A stretch of DNA of 64,000 bases from CAKMZU01 sp965248335 (GCA_965248335.1 CBDFIY010000003.1:868001-932000), one strand, 5' to 3'; positions 1 to 9,275 are shown, numbered from the stretch's first letter. A program made the numbers and translations. The notes: generated by a model from the letters alone, not told the origin.

Positions 1-1997
1 ATCAAACAACACGCGTATTAGACGATGAGAAAAAACAGTTTCAGAAACTGACTGAGCAGTGCCCAAGCCTCATGGATGCAAGCCTCATAGAAAGTAGCAG
101 CGGTCTTTTAGAGCAGGGTAATGAATGGCAACTCGAAGAGCCCGAGCAGGCATTGCCAGTGTTGCAGGAGTTACAAGAGCAACAAGCGCGTACCGATAAC
201 ATCGATATACACTGGCCCAAAGGCAGCCCGATCAAGCTTCGGAATGCGAAAGGCACTGAACAAATGCAAGTCTCCATTCGTAAACAACGAGATTGGTTTG
301 CTATTGATGGGGCGCTTGATATTGGTGATGGCGATGTTTTATCGCTTCAAAACCTAATGGAATTAATGCAGCAATCGCCTGGGCGCTTTGTGCGCCTTAA
401 AGACGGCGATTTCCTTGCCTTAACAGAAGATTTACAAAAACGCTTGAATTCTATGGCAAAGCTGACGGATAAAGGCCGCTTCCACCCGTTGGCCAGCCCC
501 GTGTTGGATGATATTACCGCCGATATGCAGGTGGCGGGTAGTAAGCCTTGGCAGCAACAGCAAACACGTTTGGAGGAGGCTTATCAATTAGCACCTGTTG
601 TTCCTTCAACATTGCAAGCGGAATTACGGAGCTATCAAGTAGAGGGCTATGTGTGGTTATCGCGTTTGGCGCATTGGGGTGCAGGTGCTTGCCTTGCCGA
701 TGATATGGGGCTGGGAAAAACATTGCAGGCGCTGGCGTTGATTTTATCGAGAGCGGCTAATGGGCCAACGCTTGTACTCGCGCCAACCTCCGTTTGCTTT
801 AACTGGGGTGAGGAAGCTTTGCGTTTTGCGCCGACGCTTAATGTCAAACATTTTGGTCGTGGCGACCGAAAGAAAATGCTTGAGAGTGCAGCGCCTTTTG
901 ATTTGTTTATCTGTAGCTATGGACTATTACAAACCGAAGATGAACGTTTAAAGGAAACCCATTGGCATACGCTTATCGCTGATGAAGCGCAAGCGATTAA
1001 AAATCCACAAACAAAACGTTCCAAGGCTGCCATGGCGCTCAATGCCGATTTCAGAATGGTTGCTACGGGCACGCCTATAGAAAACCATCTCGGTGAGTTA
1101 TGGAATCTTTTTCATTTTATCAACCCGGGCTTGTTAGGATCGTTAGATACGTTTAATCAACGTTTTGCGTCAGCTATTGAGAACGATCAAAATCATCAGG
1201 TTCGCTTGCAACTCAAGCAGCTTATTCAGCCTTTTATTTTACGTCGCCTCAAGTCTGACGTGCTAACGGAATTACCCGCACGGACTGAGGTCACCTTGCA
1301 TGTTGAGCAAAGCCCAGAAGAAAAATCTTTCTATGAAGCGTTGCGTCGTAATGCACTCAAAAACATTACTGAGTCTAAAAGTGAAAAGCCGGGCCAGCAA
1401 CGTATTAAAATGTTGGCAGAAATCATGCGCTTGCGCCGAGCCTGTTGTCATCCACAGCTCGTCATGCCGAGCAGTGAGATTAGTAGTGCTAAATTGGCTG
1501 TTTTTGGTGAAACACTTGATGAGCTACTGGAAAACAAACACAAAGCATTAGTTTTTAGCCAATTTGTTGGCCATTTAAGCATATTACGAAACTATCTCGA
1601 TACGCGCGGAATTACCTATCAATACCTTGATGGTAGTACGCCAGAAAAGAAACGACAAAAAGCTGTTAACGCCTTTCAGTCCGGTGAAGGTGATGTATTC
1701 CTCATCAGTTTAAAGGCTGGGGGTTCTGGCCTTAATCTTACGGCGGCCGATTACGTGATTCATATGGATCCCTGGTGGAACCCTGCAGTAGAAGACCAAG
1801 CTTCTGATCGCGCACATCGCATGGGGCAAAAACGGCCCGTCACCATTTATCGATTAGTGACCAACGAAACCATTGAGGCAAAAATTGTGGCGATGCATGG
1901 GGAAAAACGCGACTTGGCCTCTAACCTGCTGGAAGGTACTGAGATGAGCGGAAAAATCTCGCTGGAAGATATGGTGAACCTTATTAAGGATATTTAG
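1..1997 (+). CDS. SNF2-family DEAD/DEAH helicase, 3' part
   Basis: The reading frame is open from base 3, so the gene starts left of the window; about 664 codons are present. It carries the two RecA-like lobes of a SNF2/RapA-type ATPase. Walker A (DDMGLGKT) is near base 700, the DEAQ box near 983, TGTPIEN near 1065, and the C-terminal QASDRAHRMGQ arginine-finger motif near 1800. Such proteins are double-stranded DNA translocases that remodel nucleoprotein or RNA polymerase complexes. The C-terminal half also has the conserved LVFSQF and GSGLNLTAAD segments, so both lobes look intact. The usual bacterial relatives have an N-terminal SWIM zinc finger or SNF2-associated domain, which would lie outside the window. 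The family is clear; the specific role is not. Confidence 0.9.
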   Translation, partial: QTTRVLDDEKKQFQKLTEQCPSLMDASLIESSSGLLEQGNEWQLEEPEQALPVLQELQEQQARTDNIDIHWPKGSPIKLRNAKGTEQMQVSIRKQRDWFAIDGALDIGDGDVLSLQNLMELMQQSPGRFVRLKDGDFLALTEDLQKRLNSMAKLTDKGRFHPLASPVLDDITADMQVAGSKPWQQQQTRLEEAYQLAPVVPSTLQAELRSYQVEGYVWLSRLAHWGAGACLADDMGLGKTLQALALILSRAANGPTLVLAPTSVCFNWGEEALRFAPTLNVKHFGRGDRKKMLESAAPFDLFICSYGLLQTEDERLKETHWHTLIADEAQAIKNPQTKRSKAAMALNADFRMVATGTPIENHLGELWNLFHFINPGLLGSLDTFNQRFASAIENDQNHQVRLQLKQLIQPFILRRLKSDVLTELPARTEVTLHVEQSPEEKSFYEALRRNALKNITESKSEKPGQQRIKMLAEIMRLRRACCHPQLVMPSSEISSAKLAVFGETLDELLENKHKALVFSQFVGHLSILRNYLDTRGITYQYLDGSTPEKKRQKAVNAFQSGEGDVFLISLKAGGSGLNLTAADYVIHMDPWWNPAVEDQASDRAHRMGQKRPVTIYRLVTNETIEAKIVAMHGEKRDLASNLLEGTEMSGKISLEDMVNLIKDI

Positions 1998-2222
1998 TTC
2001 TCGGAGCAATCTGAAATTAGGGTTGCTACACGGACTATTATCGCTCTCTGACATACGGTATAGCGCGAATCGCCATTTCATGGCAACAGGTCAAAACGAA
2101 ACCTCAAGATAAATATTTTCGACAGATGATGGTGTAAACGAGGAAGTAATTGAGTCTAAGTATGTAAATGGCGGGATGATTAAATGGCGAGCCTAGCCTA
2201 AGTGACGCCGAGAGGGTTTGTT

Positions 2223-2483
2223 GTGGATAAGCATTTGGATATTAAAATGGCTCTGCGCGTTTTCCATAAAGTTCTGGAGAAAGGGGAAAAAAAAGAGGAT
2301 GGATATCACTATGATGGCCTCACGGCCTCTGAATCATTTGATGGTTATACGCTGACGCTTAAAGATAGAGATGTCACTTTGCTTATCTTTTTTCATAATG
2401 AATTTGATTTACAGTTTAAGCATGAGGGTGAAAATGAAGATTTTATAAGGTTATTGGAGCGTATTGATGAGGGTGAAACCTGA
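2223..2483 (+). CDS. Small DUF3081-like protein
   Basis: A short acidic protein of 86 residues if it starts at the GTG at 2223, which has a purine-rich GAGAGGG at 2210-2216 at good spacing. A longer form could start at GTG 2202 (93 aa). The sequence (KHLDIKMALRVFHKVLEKGEKKEDG ending in a short acidic tail) resembles my memory of the uncharacterised DUF3081 family of marine gammaproteobacteria. No signal peptide or membrane segment is visible, so it is probably cytosolic. It stands alone between the helicase and pgi, and nothing in the context assigns a function. Confidence 0.6.
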   Translation: MDKHLDIKMALRVFHKVLEKGEKKEDGYHYDGLTASESFDGYTLTLKDRDVTLLIFFHNEFDLQFKHEGENEDFIRLLERIDEGET

Positions 2484-2529
2484 GCGTATTTCTTTATCGA
2501 GGTTACTTAGCTCACATTGCGCTAAGACA

Positions 2530-2558
2530 TTGGCTGCGTTAAAGTTACGCTTTATAAC
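2530..2558 (+). promoter_or_regulatory. Candidate sigma-70 promoter for pgi
   Basis: TTGGCT (2530-2535) and TATAAC (2553-2558) are separated by 17 bp, 30 bp before the pgi start codon. A GAAAGGG Shine-Dalgarno-like run lies at 2572-2578. Found by eye only. Confidence 0.4.
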
Positions 2559-2587
2559 ATTTTGTTTGGAAGAAAGGGATTTTTAGA

Positions 2588-4192
2588 ATGTATAATCGCG
2601 AACAGCTACAGGCATGGAAGCAGCTTGAGCAACATTTTTACCGACAATCATCGTTTTCACTCCAACAAGATTTTCAGGATGACCCTGATCGTGCTGAGCG
2701 CTTTGCATTTTCTGCCGCAGGAATTTTTGCTGATTTTTCCAAGGCATTGATCACTGATCCGACTTTATCGCTTTTATTAACTTTAGCTGATCAGTGTGGC
2801 CTCACTGAAAAAATAGCCGCGCTAAAAAATGGCGAGGCCGTGAATCAAACCGAAAATCGCCCTGCATTGCATTATTTACTACGTGCTGAACCGTCGGATG
2901 TACCGGGTAATTTACAAGCTGAGTTTGCGGCAGTGGAGCAAACAAAGCAGCGTATAAAAACAATTTCGACAAATATTCTTGACGGTACGTATCGTTCGTT
3001 CACGGATGAGGCATTTACGGATATTGTTCATATCGGTATTGGTGGTTCGTATTTAGGCCCTGCAATGATGGTTGAGGCCTTAAAGCCTTATCAATCTGTC
3101 GGTATCCGCTGCCATTTTGTCTCGAATATTTGTGCGAATAATGTAGGCGATTTACTGCCAACACTCAATCCAGCGACAACCCTGTTTATTGTTGCCTCAA
3201 AAACATTTACGACACTTGAGACGTTTCAAAATGCAGAAAAGGCCAAAATTTGGCTGGAAGAAAGTTTGAGCGTCGAGAAAAATGTGATTGCGAAGCACTT
3301 CTTTGCGGTTACCGCTGCGCCTGAAAAGGCCTTGGCTTGGGGCTTTACGGATGCCAATATTCTGCCCTTCTGGGAGTGGGTTGGAGGGCGTTATTCAGCT
3401 TTCTCATCGATTGGCCTTGTATTGGCTATTGGTGTGGGCTATGACAATTTTGAAAAAGTACTTGCGGGTGCTCGTACGATGGATCAGCATTTTTTTAACA
3501 CGGATCATGATCAGAATATACCGGTTATCATGGCAATGATTGGTATTTGGTATGTTAATTTCTACCATCGGGATACGCTTTGTATTGCGCCTTATGATCA
3601 TCGTTTACGTTCTCTGCCGGCGTTTCTTCAGCAGTTAGAGATGGAAAGTAACGGTAAATCTGTGACCAATAAAGGTGAGTCGATTGATTACCCGACATGC
3701 CCTACGATTTTTGGTGAGGCGGGCACGAATTGCCAGCATTCATATTTTCAGTTATTACATCAGTCGCCCGATTTTATCCCGGTAGATTTTATTGTGTGCT
3801 TTGATCAGCCTCATGGTGATAAGGACGCTCACCCTTGGCTTGTGGCTAACGCATTGGCGCAATCTCAGGCGTTGATGATGGGGCAGCAGCGGGATGAAAG
3901 CGACCCATTAGCTGCACATAAGAAAATGCAAGGCAATCGCCCAAGTGCCACCTTGGCTCTCGATGCGCTAACGCCAGAATCTTTAGGGACGCTTATCGCG
4001 TTATATGAACATAAAGTTTTCGTGCAGGGTGTGATTTGGGATGTGGATTCGTTCGACCAATGGGGAGTGGAGTTAGGCAAAACTATCAGTAAATCGATTC
4101 ATGCAGCGTTAACCGATGACGCCTTGGCGAAGACAATGGATAGCTCAACACAGCAGATGATGGTACGGTTTAATCAGGCTACGAGCGTTTAA
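2588..4192 (+). CDS. pgi: Glucose-6-phosphate isomerase
   Basis: A protein of 534 residues, close to the usual 545-550 of bacterial Pgi. It interconverts glucose-6-phosphate and fructose-6-phosphate in the cytosol. Both family signatures are present: WVGGRYSAFSSIGL (near residue 260) and, towards the C-terminus, DSFDQWGVELGK. The sugar-phosphate binding SIS fold region contains IGIGGSYLGP and ASKTFTTLET. The product feeds fructose-6-phosphate to GlmS, and glucose-6-phosphate to the nucleotide sugars used by rfbA and ugd in this window. ATG start with an upstream GAAAGGG. Transcribed alone, convergent with the tus genes. Confidence 0.97.
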   Translation: MYNREQLQAWKQLEQHFYRQSSFSLQQDFQDDPDRAERFAFSAAGIFADFSKALITDPTLSLLLTLADQCGLTEKIAALKNGEAVNQTENRPALHYLLRAEPSDVPGNLQAEFAAVEQTKQRIKTISTNILDGTYRSFTDEAFTDIVHIGIGGSYLGPAMMVEALKPYQSVGIRCHFVSNICANNVGDLLPTLNPATTLFIVASKTFTTLETFQNAEKAKIWLEESLSVEKNVIAKHFFAVTAAPEKALAWGFTDANILPFWEWVGGRYSAFSSIGLVLAIGVGYDNFEKVLAGARTMDQHFFNTDHDQNIPVIMAMIGIWYVNFYHRDTLCIAPYDHRLRSLPAFLQQLEMESNGKSVTNKGESIDYPTCPTIFGEAGTNCQHSYFQLLHQSPDFIPVDFIVCFDQPHGDKDAHPWLVANALAQSQALMMGQQRDESDPLAAHKKMQGNRPSATLALDALTPESLGTLIALYEHKVFVQGVIWDVDSFDQWGVELGKTISKSIHAALTDDALAKTMDSSTQQMMVRFNQATSV

Positions 4193-4348
4193 CGGGTTGT
4201 TCAACATTATCGTAGCGAACATGTTTACTACAAAGTAAGGATTGCATTTCAGGTGTTTGTATAAGGGTATCCCGGTAGCGTTGATACATACAGGCGTGCT
4301 CCTTTCTTTGTGCTTCCTCATCAACGTATTCGTTTTCAGTTTTTTTAT

Positions 4349-4666
4349 TTACAGGCAATTTGTAGGTTTAGGTAAGCCTGCAATTTTACTGATCATTTTT
4401 GTGGGGCTGTCAGGGAATAGTTTTAACAGATAGAGACTATTGATATTCTTAACTTTAATTTTTTTGTTAAGCCACTTGATGTAAGGACGCATTTCTGGCG
4501 ATAAATTAAATTGTGCATAATATTCGCGTGCAAGCAGGATAAGTTCCCAGTGTGGTGTGGTTAAGTTGATATTTTCGGTTTGTGCAATATTGACGGCGAG
4601 TGCCTTCGACCATTGATTGAGGTCGAGTAAAAAGCCTTCTTTATCATAAGTTTCTTTCATGACCAT
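4349..4666 (-). CDS. tusE: Sulfurtransferase TusE (DsrC family)
   Basis: A protein of 105 residues matching TusE/DsrC. It has the HWELILLAREYY segment, FPDSPTKMISKIAGLPKP, and the penultimate cysteine (NCL at the C-terminus) that accepts persulfide from TusBCD and passes it to MnmA for 2-thiouridine of tRNA. The start is either ATG 4666 or ATG 4660, the latter forming an ATGA overlap with the tusB stop. It is the last gene of a compact minus-strand tusDCB-tusE operon; in enterics tusE lies elsewhere. The second conserved DsrC cysteine used in sulfur-oxidising relatives is not obvious, which favours the tRNA-thiolation role. Confidence 0.88.
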   Translation of the reverse strand: MVMKETYDKEGFLLDLNQWSKALAVNIAQTENINLTTPHWELILLAREYYAQFNLSPEMRPYIKWLNKKIKVKNINSLYLLKLFPDSPTKMISKIAGLPKPTNCL

Positions 4667-4944
4667 GACATTATATGTTTGGCTTTGAAAGATAGCTCGA
4701 CAAATGCCGGCATATCAACTTGCTGAACGTTGTCTGGTGCATTAACGCCGCGCAGTGAAAGGTCGCTTTTTAGGGCAGAAATATGATCGGTGCATTGTGT
4801 AAGCTGTATGATGAAATTAGCATGCGTTAAGTTGTAGCAGCCATCGTTAATGAAAAGTACATGATCTTTAGAGCCAATAAGTGGTAGTGCTTGAAAGGGC
4901 GATTTTCTAGAATAAGCCGATTCGCTAATGATATGAAGATTCAT
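4657..4944 (-). CDS. tusB: Sulfurtransferase complex subunit TusB (DsrH family)
   Basis: A protein of 95 residues with the TusB pattern: N-terminal MNLHIISESAYS, and DHVLFINDGCYN in the middle, where the DsrH cysteine usually sits. TusB, TusC and TusD form the cytosolic relay that hands sulfur to TusE during tRNA 2-thiouridine synthesis. Its start overlaps the tusC stop by 4 bp and its end overlaps tusE, so translation is probably coupled. Assignment rests on gene order plus these motifs. Confidence 0.85.
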   Translation of the reverse strand: MNLHIISESAYSRKSPFQALPLIGSKDHVLFINDGCYNLTHANFIIQLTQCTDHISALKSDLSLRGVNAPDNVQQVDMPAFVELSFKAKHIMSWS

Positions 4945-5294
4945 AACAGGTTGCTCACTTTTTTTGCCTGTCCGATTAAGTCTTGCAGTTGGGTGGAGGA
5001 GAGGGTACTCGCCTGAAGCAGTAGAGATTCTTGTTTGATTCCGCGATTGGTAAGTGAATTTTCATCAACATAAAGCGCATTGATACCGTAAAGCTCGAAG
5101 GCCTGAATGGATTTGCCTATGTTTTTCTGTTCAGAGGTTGTTTGCTGACCGTTGAGAAGCTGAAAAACACCGTCGTTTATAAAAACAACCGCTGTGTTAT
5201 CGTTAAATATAGCTGTGGCTAACACAAGATCTAGCGTTTCTCTGGCTTGATTGCTCTGGTAGGGGGGGCAGTGGATAAGAAATAGGTGGTCCAT
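4941..5294 (-). CDS. tusC: Sulfurtransferase complex subunit TusC (DsrF family)
   Basis: The preferred start is the ATG at 5294 (MDHLFLIHCPPYQS), which gives 117 residues, the family length, and a 4-bp gap after tusD. An upstream ATG at 5339 would add 15 residues overlapping tusD and is less likely. DsrE/F-like features include the N-terminal hydrophobic strand, the LDLVLATAIFND segment and VVFINDGVFQLL. It forms the TusBCD heterohexamer with its neighbours. No strong Shine-Dalgarno is visible, so it probably relies on coupling to tusD. Confidence 0.85.
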   Translation of the reverse strand: MDHLFLIHCPPYQSNQARETLDLVLATAIFNDNTAVVFINDGVFQLLNGQQTTSEQKNIGKSIQAFELYGINALYVDENSLTNRGIKQESLLLQASTLSSTQLQDLIGQAKKVSNLL

Positions 5295-5298
5295 GATA

Positions 5299-5691
5299 TT
5301 AACCAAAGATAATGTGTTGATCCGATTGTTTAACAGCATCGGCCCATTGGCCTAACCCGCCGAGCTTGATGCCTTGGGCAATATTCTCTCCGGATTTTTG
5401 GTGGCGATCAGCTTCCTGTTTATCAATGACACCACGTTTCAGTGCTGATGTAATGCATGCTATTGCAGGTAGCTTATGGGTTTGTATGAATGCCTGCCAG
5501 TTGCTGATGACAGGCGTGTCGCCTTGTATGCTAACTGCTAGGCTGGCTGCCGTTTGTACTGCCTCACCATAAAAGAACAGTAGCGATATCTGTTTGTTTT
5601 GCATTATGACGGTGTGTGCAAATTTTAGCGCTGTTTCGCTTGTGCTTGAAAGTGCGGGGCATCTAATCATGATGGCGATGCTTTGTGTCAT
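5299..5691 (-). CDS. tusD: Sulfurtransferase complex subunit TusD (DsrE family)
   Basis: Starting at ATG 5691, which has GGAG at 5697-5700, the protein has 130 residues. The frame is open upstream to 5760 but that part crosses a terminator. Cys79 in AIACITSALKRGV is the family's active cysteine, which receives sulfur from TusA. FFYGEAV and the glycine-rich C-terminus (LGGLGQWAD) also fit TusD. It is the first gene of the minus-strand tusDCB-tusE operon. Confidence 0.9.
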   Translation of the reverse strand: MTQSIAIMIRCPALSSTSETALKFAHTVIMQNKQISLLFFYGEAVQTAASLAVSIQGDTPVISNWQAFIQTHKLPAIACITSALKRGVIDKQEADRHQKSGENIAQGIKLGGLGQWADAVKQSDQHIIFG

Positions 5692-5718
5692 AAGCGCTCC
5701 GTATTTATCTGTGTGCCA

Positions 5719-5746
5719 TAAAAAAACCCCGCAAAAGCGGGGTTTT
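5719..5746 (-). terminator. Rho-independent terminator after the BI-1 gene
   Basis: CCCCGC at 5727-5732 pairs with GCGGGG at 5737-5742 around an AAAA loop. A-tracts on the left and T-tracts on the right make it potentially bidirectional. On the minus strand it follows the BI-1 gene by about 17 bp and precedes tusD, so it separates the two transcription units. Confidence 0.85.
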
Positions 5747-5762
5747 GCAGGTATGACCAAGA

Positions 5763-6428
5763 TTAGTCGTCATTCATCACGCCGAGTATTTGTAATAAGC
5801 TGATGAAGATGTTGTAGATGCTTAAGTATAAAGAGGCTGTTGCCAAAATATAGTTGGTTTGGCCGCCGTGAATGATTTGGCTTGTCTCGTATAAGATAAA
5901 GCCAGACATGATAAAGATGATCGCGCCTGAAATTGCAAGGCTTAAAGCGGGCATGCTGAAGAAGATGTTGGCTATTATGGCTAATAAAACAACAACCATA
6001 CCCATCATGAGAAAACCGGTTAGAAAAGAAAAATCTTTTTTGGTGGTCATGACGTAGGTGGATAGTGCAAAGAAAATAATACCTGTGCCGCCGAGAGCTT
6101 GCGCAATAATAGCGCTACCGCCTTGCATGCTGAGGTATTGATTAAGAATGGGGCCGAGACCAAAACCGAGAAGGCCTGTAAATGCAAAGACCGTTAATAT
6201 TCCTTTTTCTGAGTTCGCGGTACGGGGTAAAACGAACCAGATTAATACGAGTGCAGCAATTGAGCAGATCAAGCTAAACATAGGTGGAACAACAAGCATG
6301 ACTGAAATTGCTGCCATGATAGCGCTGAAAATGAGCGTTGCGCTTAAAAGCATATAGGTATTTTTTAATACCTTATTCATTTCAACGGCATGGGTGCTGC
6401 TGGTTTGGAAAAGCTCGTCGCGAGACAT
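5763..6428 (-). CDS. Bax inhibitor-1/YccA-family membrane protein
   Basis: The start is placed at ATG 6428 (MSRDELFQ), with AGGAG just upstream, giving 221 residues; an upstream ATG at 6455 lacks support. The chain has about seven hydrophobic segments from residue 25 on (for example LLSATLIFSAIMAAISVMLVV, and LLAIIANIFF), as expected for BI-1/TMBIM inner-membrane proteins. The C-terminal GGQTNYILATASLYLSIYNIFISLLQILG segment is strongly conserved in YccA-type members. E. coli YccA binds FtsH and moderates its proteolysis; whether that holds here is inference. Single-gene unit bounded by a terminator. Confidence 0.92.
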   Translation of the reverse strand: MSRDELFQTSSTHAVEMNKVLKNTYMLLSATLIFSAIMAAISVMLVVPPMFSLICSIAALVLIWFVLPRTANSEKGILTVFAFTGLLGFGLGPILNQYLSMQGGSAIIAQALGGTGIIFFALSTYVMTTKKDFSFLTGFLMMGMVVVLLAIIANIFFSMPALSLAISGAIIFIMSGFILYETSQIIHGGQTNYILATASLYLSIYNIFISLLQILGVMNDD

Positions 6429-6542
6429 TTTATTCTCCTGAAAAGGGGGTCGCAAAGTTAAGTGTAGGATAATGCTAATTGAATGAAAAAAAAAGTGATG
6501 ATTTTAACAATTGAGCAACAAAAAACCTGCTTAAGGGGGGAG

Positions 6543-6632
6543 TGGCGGAGAGATAGGGATTTGAACCCTAGAAGGGCGTTAACCCTTGCCGGTTTTCAAG
6601 ACCGGTGCTTTCGACCACTCAGCCATCTCTCC
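6543..6632 (-). tRNA. tRNA-Ser (UGA)
   Basis: The minus strand folds as a class II tRNA. The acceptor arm GGAGAGA pairs with TCTCTCC. The D-arm is GGCTGAGTGGTCGAAAGC. The anticodon loop CTTGAAA contains TGA, the long variable arm is GGGTTAACGCCC-like, and the T-arm contains GGTTCAAATCC. The 3' CCA is encoded. It is about 90 nt long and lies between the BI-1 gene and rne. Confidence 0.97.
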
Positions 6633-6737
6633 GCAATTTAGCGCATTTCCCTGTATTTAAAAGACAATACATTCAATGCGTTAAAGAAGGTGCGCATTAT
6701 ACCGAGGATTTCCCCAAGTGCAATACGCGTTTTAAAA

Positions 6738-9275
6738 TTATTTACTCTCCGACGTATGTTCGAGTGTTTTTGCATTAGACACAATCGCCTGAGGTGTGGT
6801 CTGTTGCGTTTCACGAGGATCATTTATTGCACGTGGCTCATCAGAGCGTGTGCGTTGTGGAACTACGCGTTGTGGGAGTGTTTTTTCTTCGAGGGTGATG
6901 TTTAAGACATCCATTGTTGAAGGCGCAGGGTTGTCTCTTGGGTCGTTGGTCGCTCGGGCAGTTGATTTTGATGTGGGTTCGGCCGTAATAACAGGAGGAA
7001 CTTTGATGAGCGCTTCTTTTTTAGGTCGTACCTGAGGTTTTTTATCCGTGGACTTTGCCGCAGAAGATGTTGGCCTGGGTGCTGCTACTACCGGCTCTTT
7101 TGAATTTTCGCGTGCTGGTTTTCTCTCGCGGCTTTGGGGTTTTTCTTGCGGTTGTACGTCTTTTTTTACTGCGCGTTGCGTGTTCCCTGCTTGTTGTGAT
7201 GTGCCTTGAGCGCTTGCGTTGGGGGTGTCGTGAGCTACTACCTTAGGTGCTGTAGGTGCTGTAGGTGCTGTAGGTGCTGTAGGCGCTGTAGGTGCCTGTT
7301 TTTTTTCAGTCGATTGAGTGTTTCCTTGGGTGGAGGCTACTACTTTAGGCTGCTTTTGTCGCTCTTTTCGGCGGCGAGGGTTGCTGCTTTGCTCTCTGGT
7401 ATCGTTATCTCGCGCTTGGTCGCGTGATTGAGCTTTATTGTCTCTTGTGTTGTCGTTTCTTCTTGTGTTGCGTGGCTTGTTTTGCCGTTGCGTGTTATTA
7501 CGCTGACCAGATGTGCCTGTAGAGTTTTTCTTTTGAGGTTGGCGTTGGGCAGGTTGACGTTTTTCGGGCTTGCTAGTTATTTCTTCAGACTCGGCCATAT
7601 CGCCAAAAATGGCAGTGGCGAGGCGTTTAAATAAGCCGGTAGCCTTGACTGCACTTGCTTGTGGTGCGGGCGCTTTAGGTTTGAGTGTATCTATTGCTGC
7701 AACAGGACGGGCGTCAGCGATATCGTCCTCAACAATAAGATTGAGTTCCTCGGGTTTTTCACGTTCGATTTGATAACTAACTTGCTCACTGGTTTGATCT
7801 TTATCGGTCTTAATTCGACGAATCTCATAGTGCGGCGTATCAAGAGAAGGGCTTGGGATAATGACAATGCGCTTGTTGTATTTTTCCTGTGTGAGGTTAA
7901 TTTCAGCGCGTTTCTCATTAAGGATAAAAATACCCACTTCCATCGGAACCAGTGCGTGGACTTCGGAGGCTGTATCCTTGCTGGCTTCTTCTTGTACTAA
8001 GCGCAAAATTGAGAGTGCTAGGGATTTAGTAGCACGGATGGAGCCGTGACCTTCGCAGCGAGGGCAGGTGATACTGGATGTTTCGCCTAGAGAAGGACGT
8101 AAGCGCTGACGTGACATTTCAAGAAGGCCAAAACGTGAAATTTTTCCGACTTGTATGCGCGCTCTATCGACTTTAAGTGCTTCTTTGATACGATTTTCGA
8201 CTTCGCGCTGATGCTTGGCGTGGCTCATATCAATAAAATCGATGACGACTAGGCCACCCATGTCGCGGAGCCTTAATTGTCTGGCAATTTCATCGGCTGC
8301 TTCGAGGTTTGTTTTGAAGGCCGTTTCCTCGATATCAGCACCTTTGGTTGCCCTCGCTGAGTTGATATCAATGGAGAGTAGGGCTTCTGTAGGATCTATC
8401 ACGATCGAGCCACCCGACGGTAATCGCACTTCGCGCTCGAAGGCGGTCTCTATTTGGCTCTCGATCTGGTAGCGGTTAAATAAAGGTAGGGCGTCTTTGT
8501 AAAGTTTGATGCGACTTTCATAGTGGGGCATTACCTGGCGAATGAAAGTGACGGCTTCATTAAATGACTCTTGGGTGTCGAAGATAACTTCGTCGATATC
8601 ACGCCTAAGGTAGTCGCGGATGGTTCGTATGATGACGTTACTTTCTTGGTAAATCAGAAAGGAAGCCGCCTTCTCGCTGGAGGCTTGTTTGATGGCATCC
8701 CAAACCTGAAGGAGGTAGTCCAAATCCCATTGTAGTTCCTCTAGGCTTTTCCCAACACCGGCGGTTCGGATAATTACGCCCATGCCGCCAGGGATTTCTA
8801 TTTGGTTTAAGTTAGCTTTGAGTTCTTTCCGTTCTTCCCCTTCAATGCGTCGCGAGATGCCGCCTGCACGTGGGTTGTTCGGCATCAGTACCATGTATCG
8901 GCCAGCTAGGCTGATAAATGTTGTTAGCGCGGCCCCTTTATTTCCACGCTCTTCTTTGTCGACCTGGACAATGATTTCAGTCCCTTCTTGGACGACATCT
9001 TTGATTTTGATGCGACCTTGAATCTCATTGGGTTGCTTGGTGAAGTATTCGCGAGAAATTTCTTTGAGAGGTAAAAATCCATGCCTGTCGGCACCAAAAT
9101 CAACAAAGGCGGCTTCTAGGCTGGGTTCTACACGGGTAATTTTCCCTTTGTAGATGCTTGCTTTCTTTTGTATGCGGGTTCGGTTTTCGATGTCGAGGTC
9201 GTAGAGTTTTTGTCCGTCGACAAGCGCAACACGTAGCTCTTCAGCTTGTGTTGCGTTAATGAGCATTCTTTTCAT
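6738..9275 (-). CDS. rne: Ribonuclease E
   Basis: A protein of 845 residues, shorter than E. coli RNase E (1,061), mostly because the C-terminal scaffold is shorter. It is the endoribonuclease of mRNA decay and of rRNA/tRNA maturation. The N-terminal catalytic half has the S1 domain (about residues 35-125), the DNase-I-like catalytic stretch with IDINSARATKG and VIDFIDM (metal-binding aspartates), and the zinc-link motif CPRCEGHG. From about residue 520 the chain becomes low-complexity, rich in Q, N, R, P and T, as expected for the degradosome scaffold. It includes an (Ala-Pro-Thr) repeat. Divergent from rluC across a long spacer. Confidence 0.96.
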   Translation of the reverse strand: MKRMLINATQAEELRVALVDGQKLYDLDIENRTRIQKKASIYKGKITRVEPSLEAAFVDFGADRHGFLPLKEISREYFTKQPNEIQGRIKIKDVVQEGTEIIVQVDKEERGNKGAALTTFISLAGRYMVLMPNNPRAGGISRRIEGEERKELKANLNQIEIPGGMGVIIRTAGVGKSLEELQWDLDYLLQVWDAIKQASSEKAASFLIYQESNVIIRTIRDYLRRDIDEVIFDTQESFNEAVTFIRQVMPHYESRIKLYKDALPLFNRYQIESQIETAFEREVRLPSGGSIVIDPTEALLSIDINSARATKGADIEETAFKTNLEAADEIARQLRLRDMGGLVVIDFIDMSHAKHQREVENRIKEALKVDRARIQVGKISRFGLLEMSRQRLRPSLGETSSITCPRCEGHGSIRATKSLALSILRLVQEEASKDTASEVHALVPMEVGIFILNEKRAEINLTQEKYNKRIVIIPSPSLDTPHYEIRRIKTDKDQTSEQVSYQIEREKPEELNLIVEDDIADARPVAAIDTLKPKAPAPQASAVKATGLFKRLATAIFGDMAESEEITSKPEKRQPAQRQPQKKNSTGTSGQRNNTQRQNKPRNTRRNDNTRDNKAQSRDQARDNDTREQSSNPRRRKERQKQPKVVASTQGNTQSTEKKQAPTAPTAPTAPTAPTAPKVVAHDTPNASAQGTSQQAGNTQRAVKKDVQPQEKPQSRERKPARENSKEPVVAAPRPTSSAAKSTDKKPQVRPKKEALIKVPPVITAEPTSKSTARATNDPRDNPAPSTMDVLNITLEEKTLPQRVVPQRTRSDEPRAINDPRETQQTTPQAIVSNAKTLEHTSESK
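7246..7297 (-). repeat. 9-bp tandem repeat inside rne
   Basis: Five consecutive copies of a GGTGCTGTA-type 9-mer (one with a single change) followed by a partial copy. On the minus strand they encode Ala-Pro-Thr repeats in the disordered C-terminal region of RNase E. Units of nine keep the frame, so copy number can vary without breaking the gene. Confidence 0.9.

Noticed and set aside
41..277. Open frame on the minus strand opposite the helicase gene
   Set aside because: It is the antisense shadow of a clear helicase frame and is Cys/Ser-rich with no protein-like pattern.
7206..7634. Plus-strand frames opposite the RNase E C-terminal region
   Set aside because: They arise from the low-complexity and tandem-repeat DNA of rne; the products are runs of Cys/Arg/Val with no motifs.
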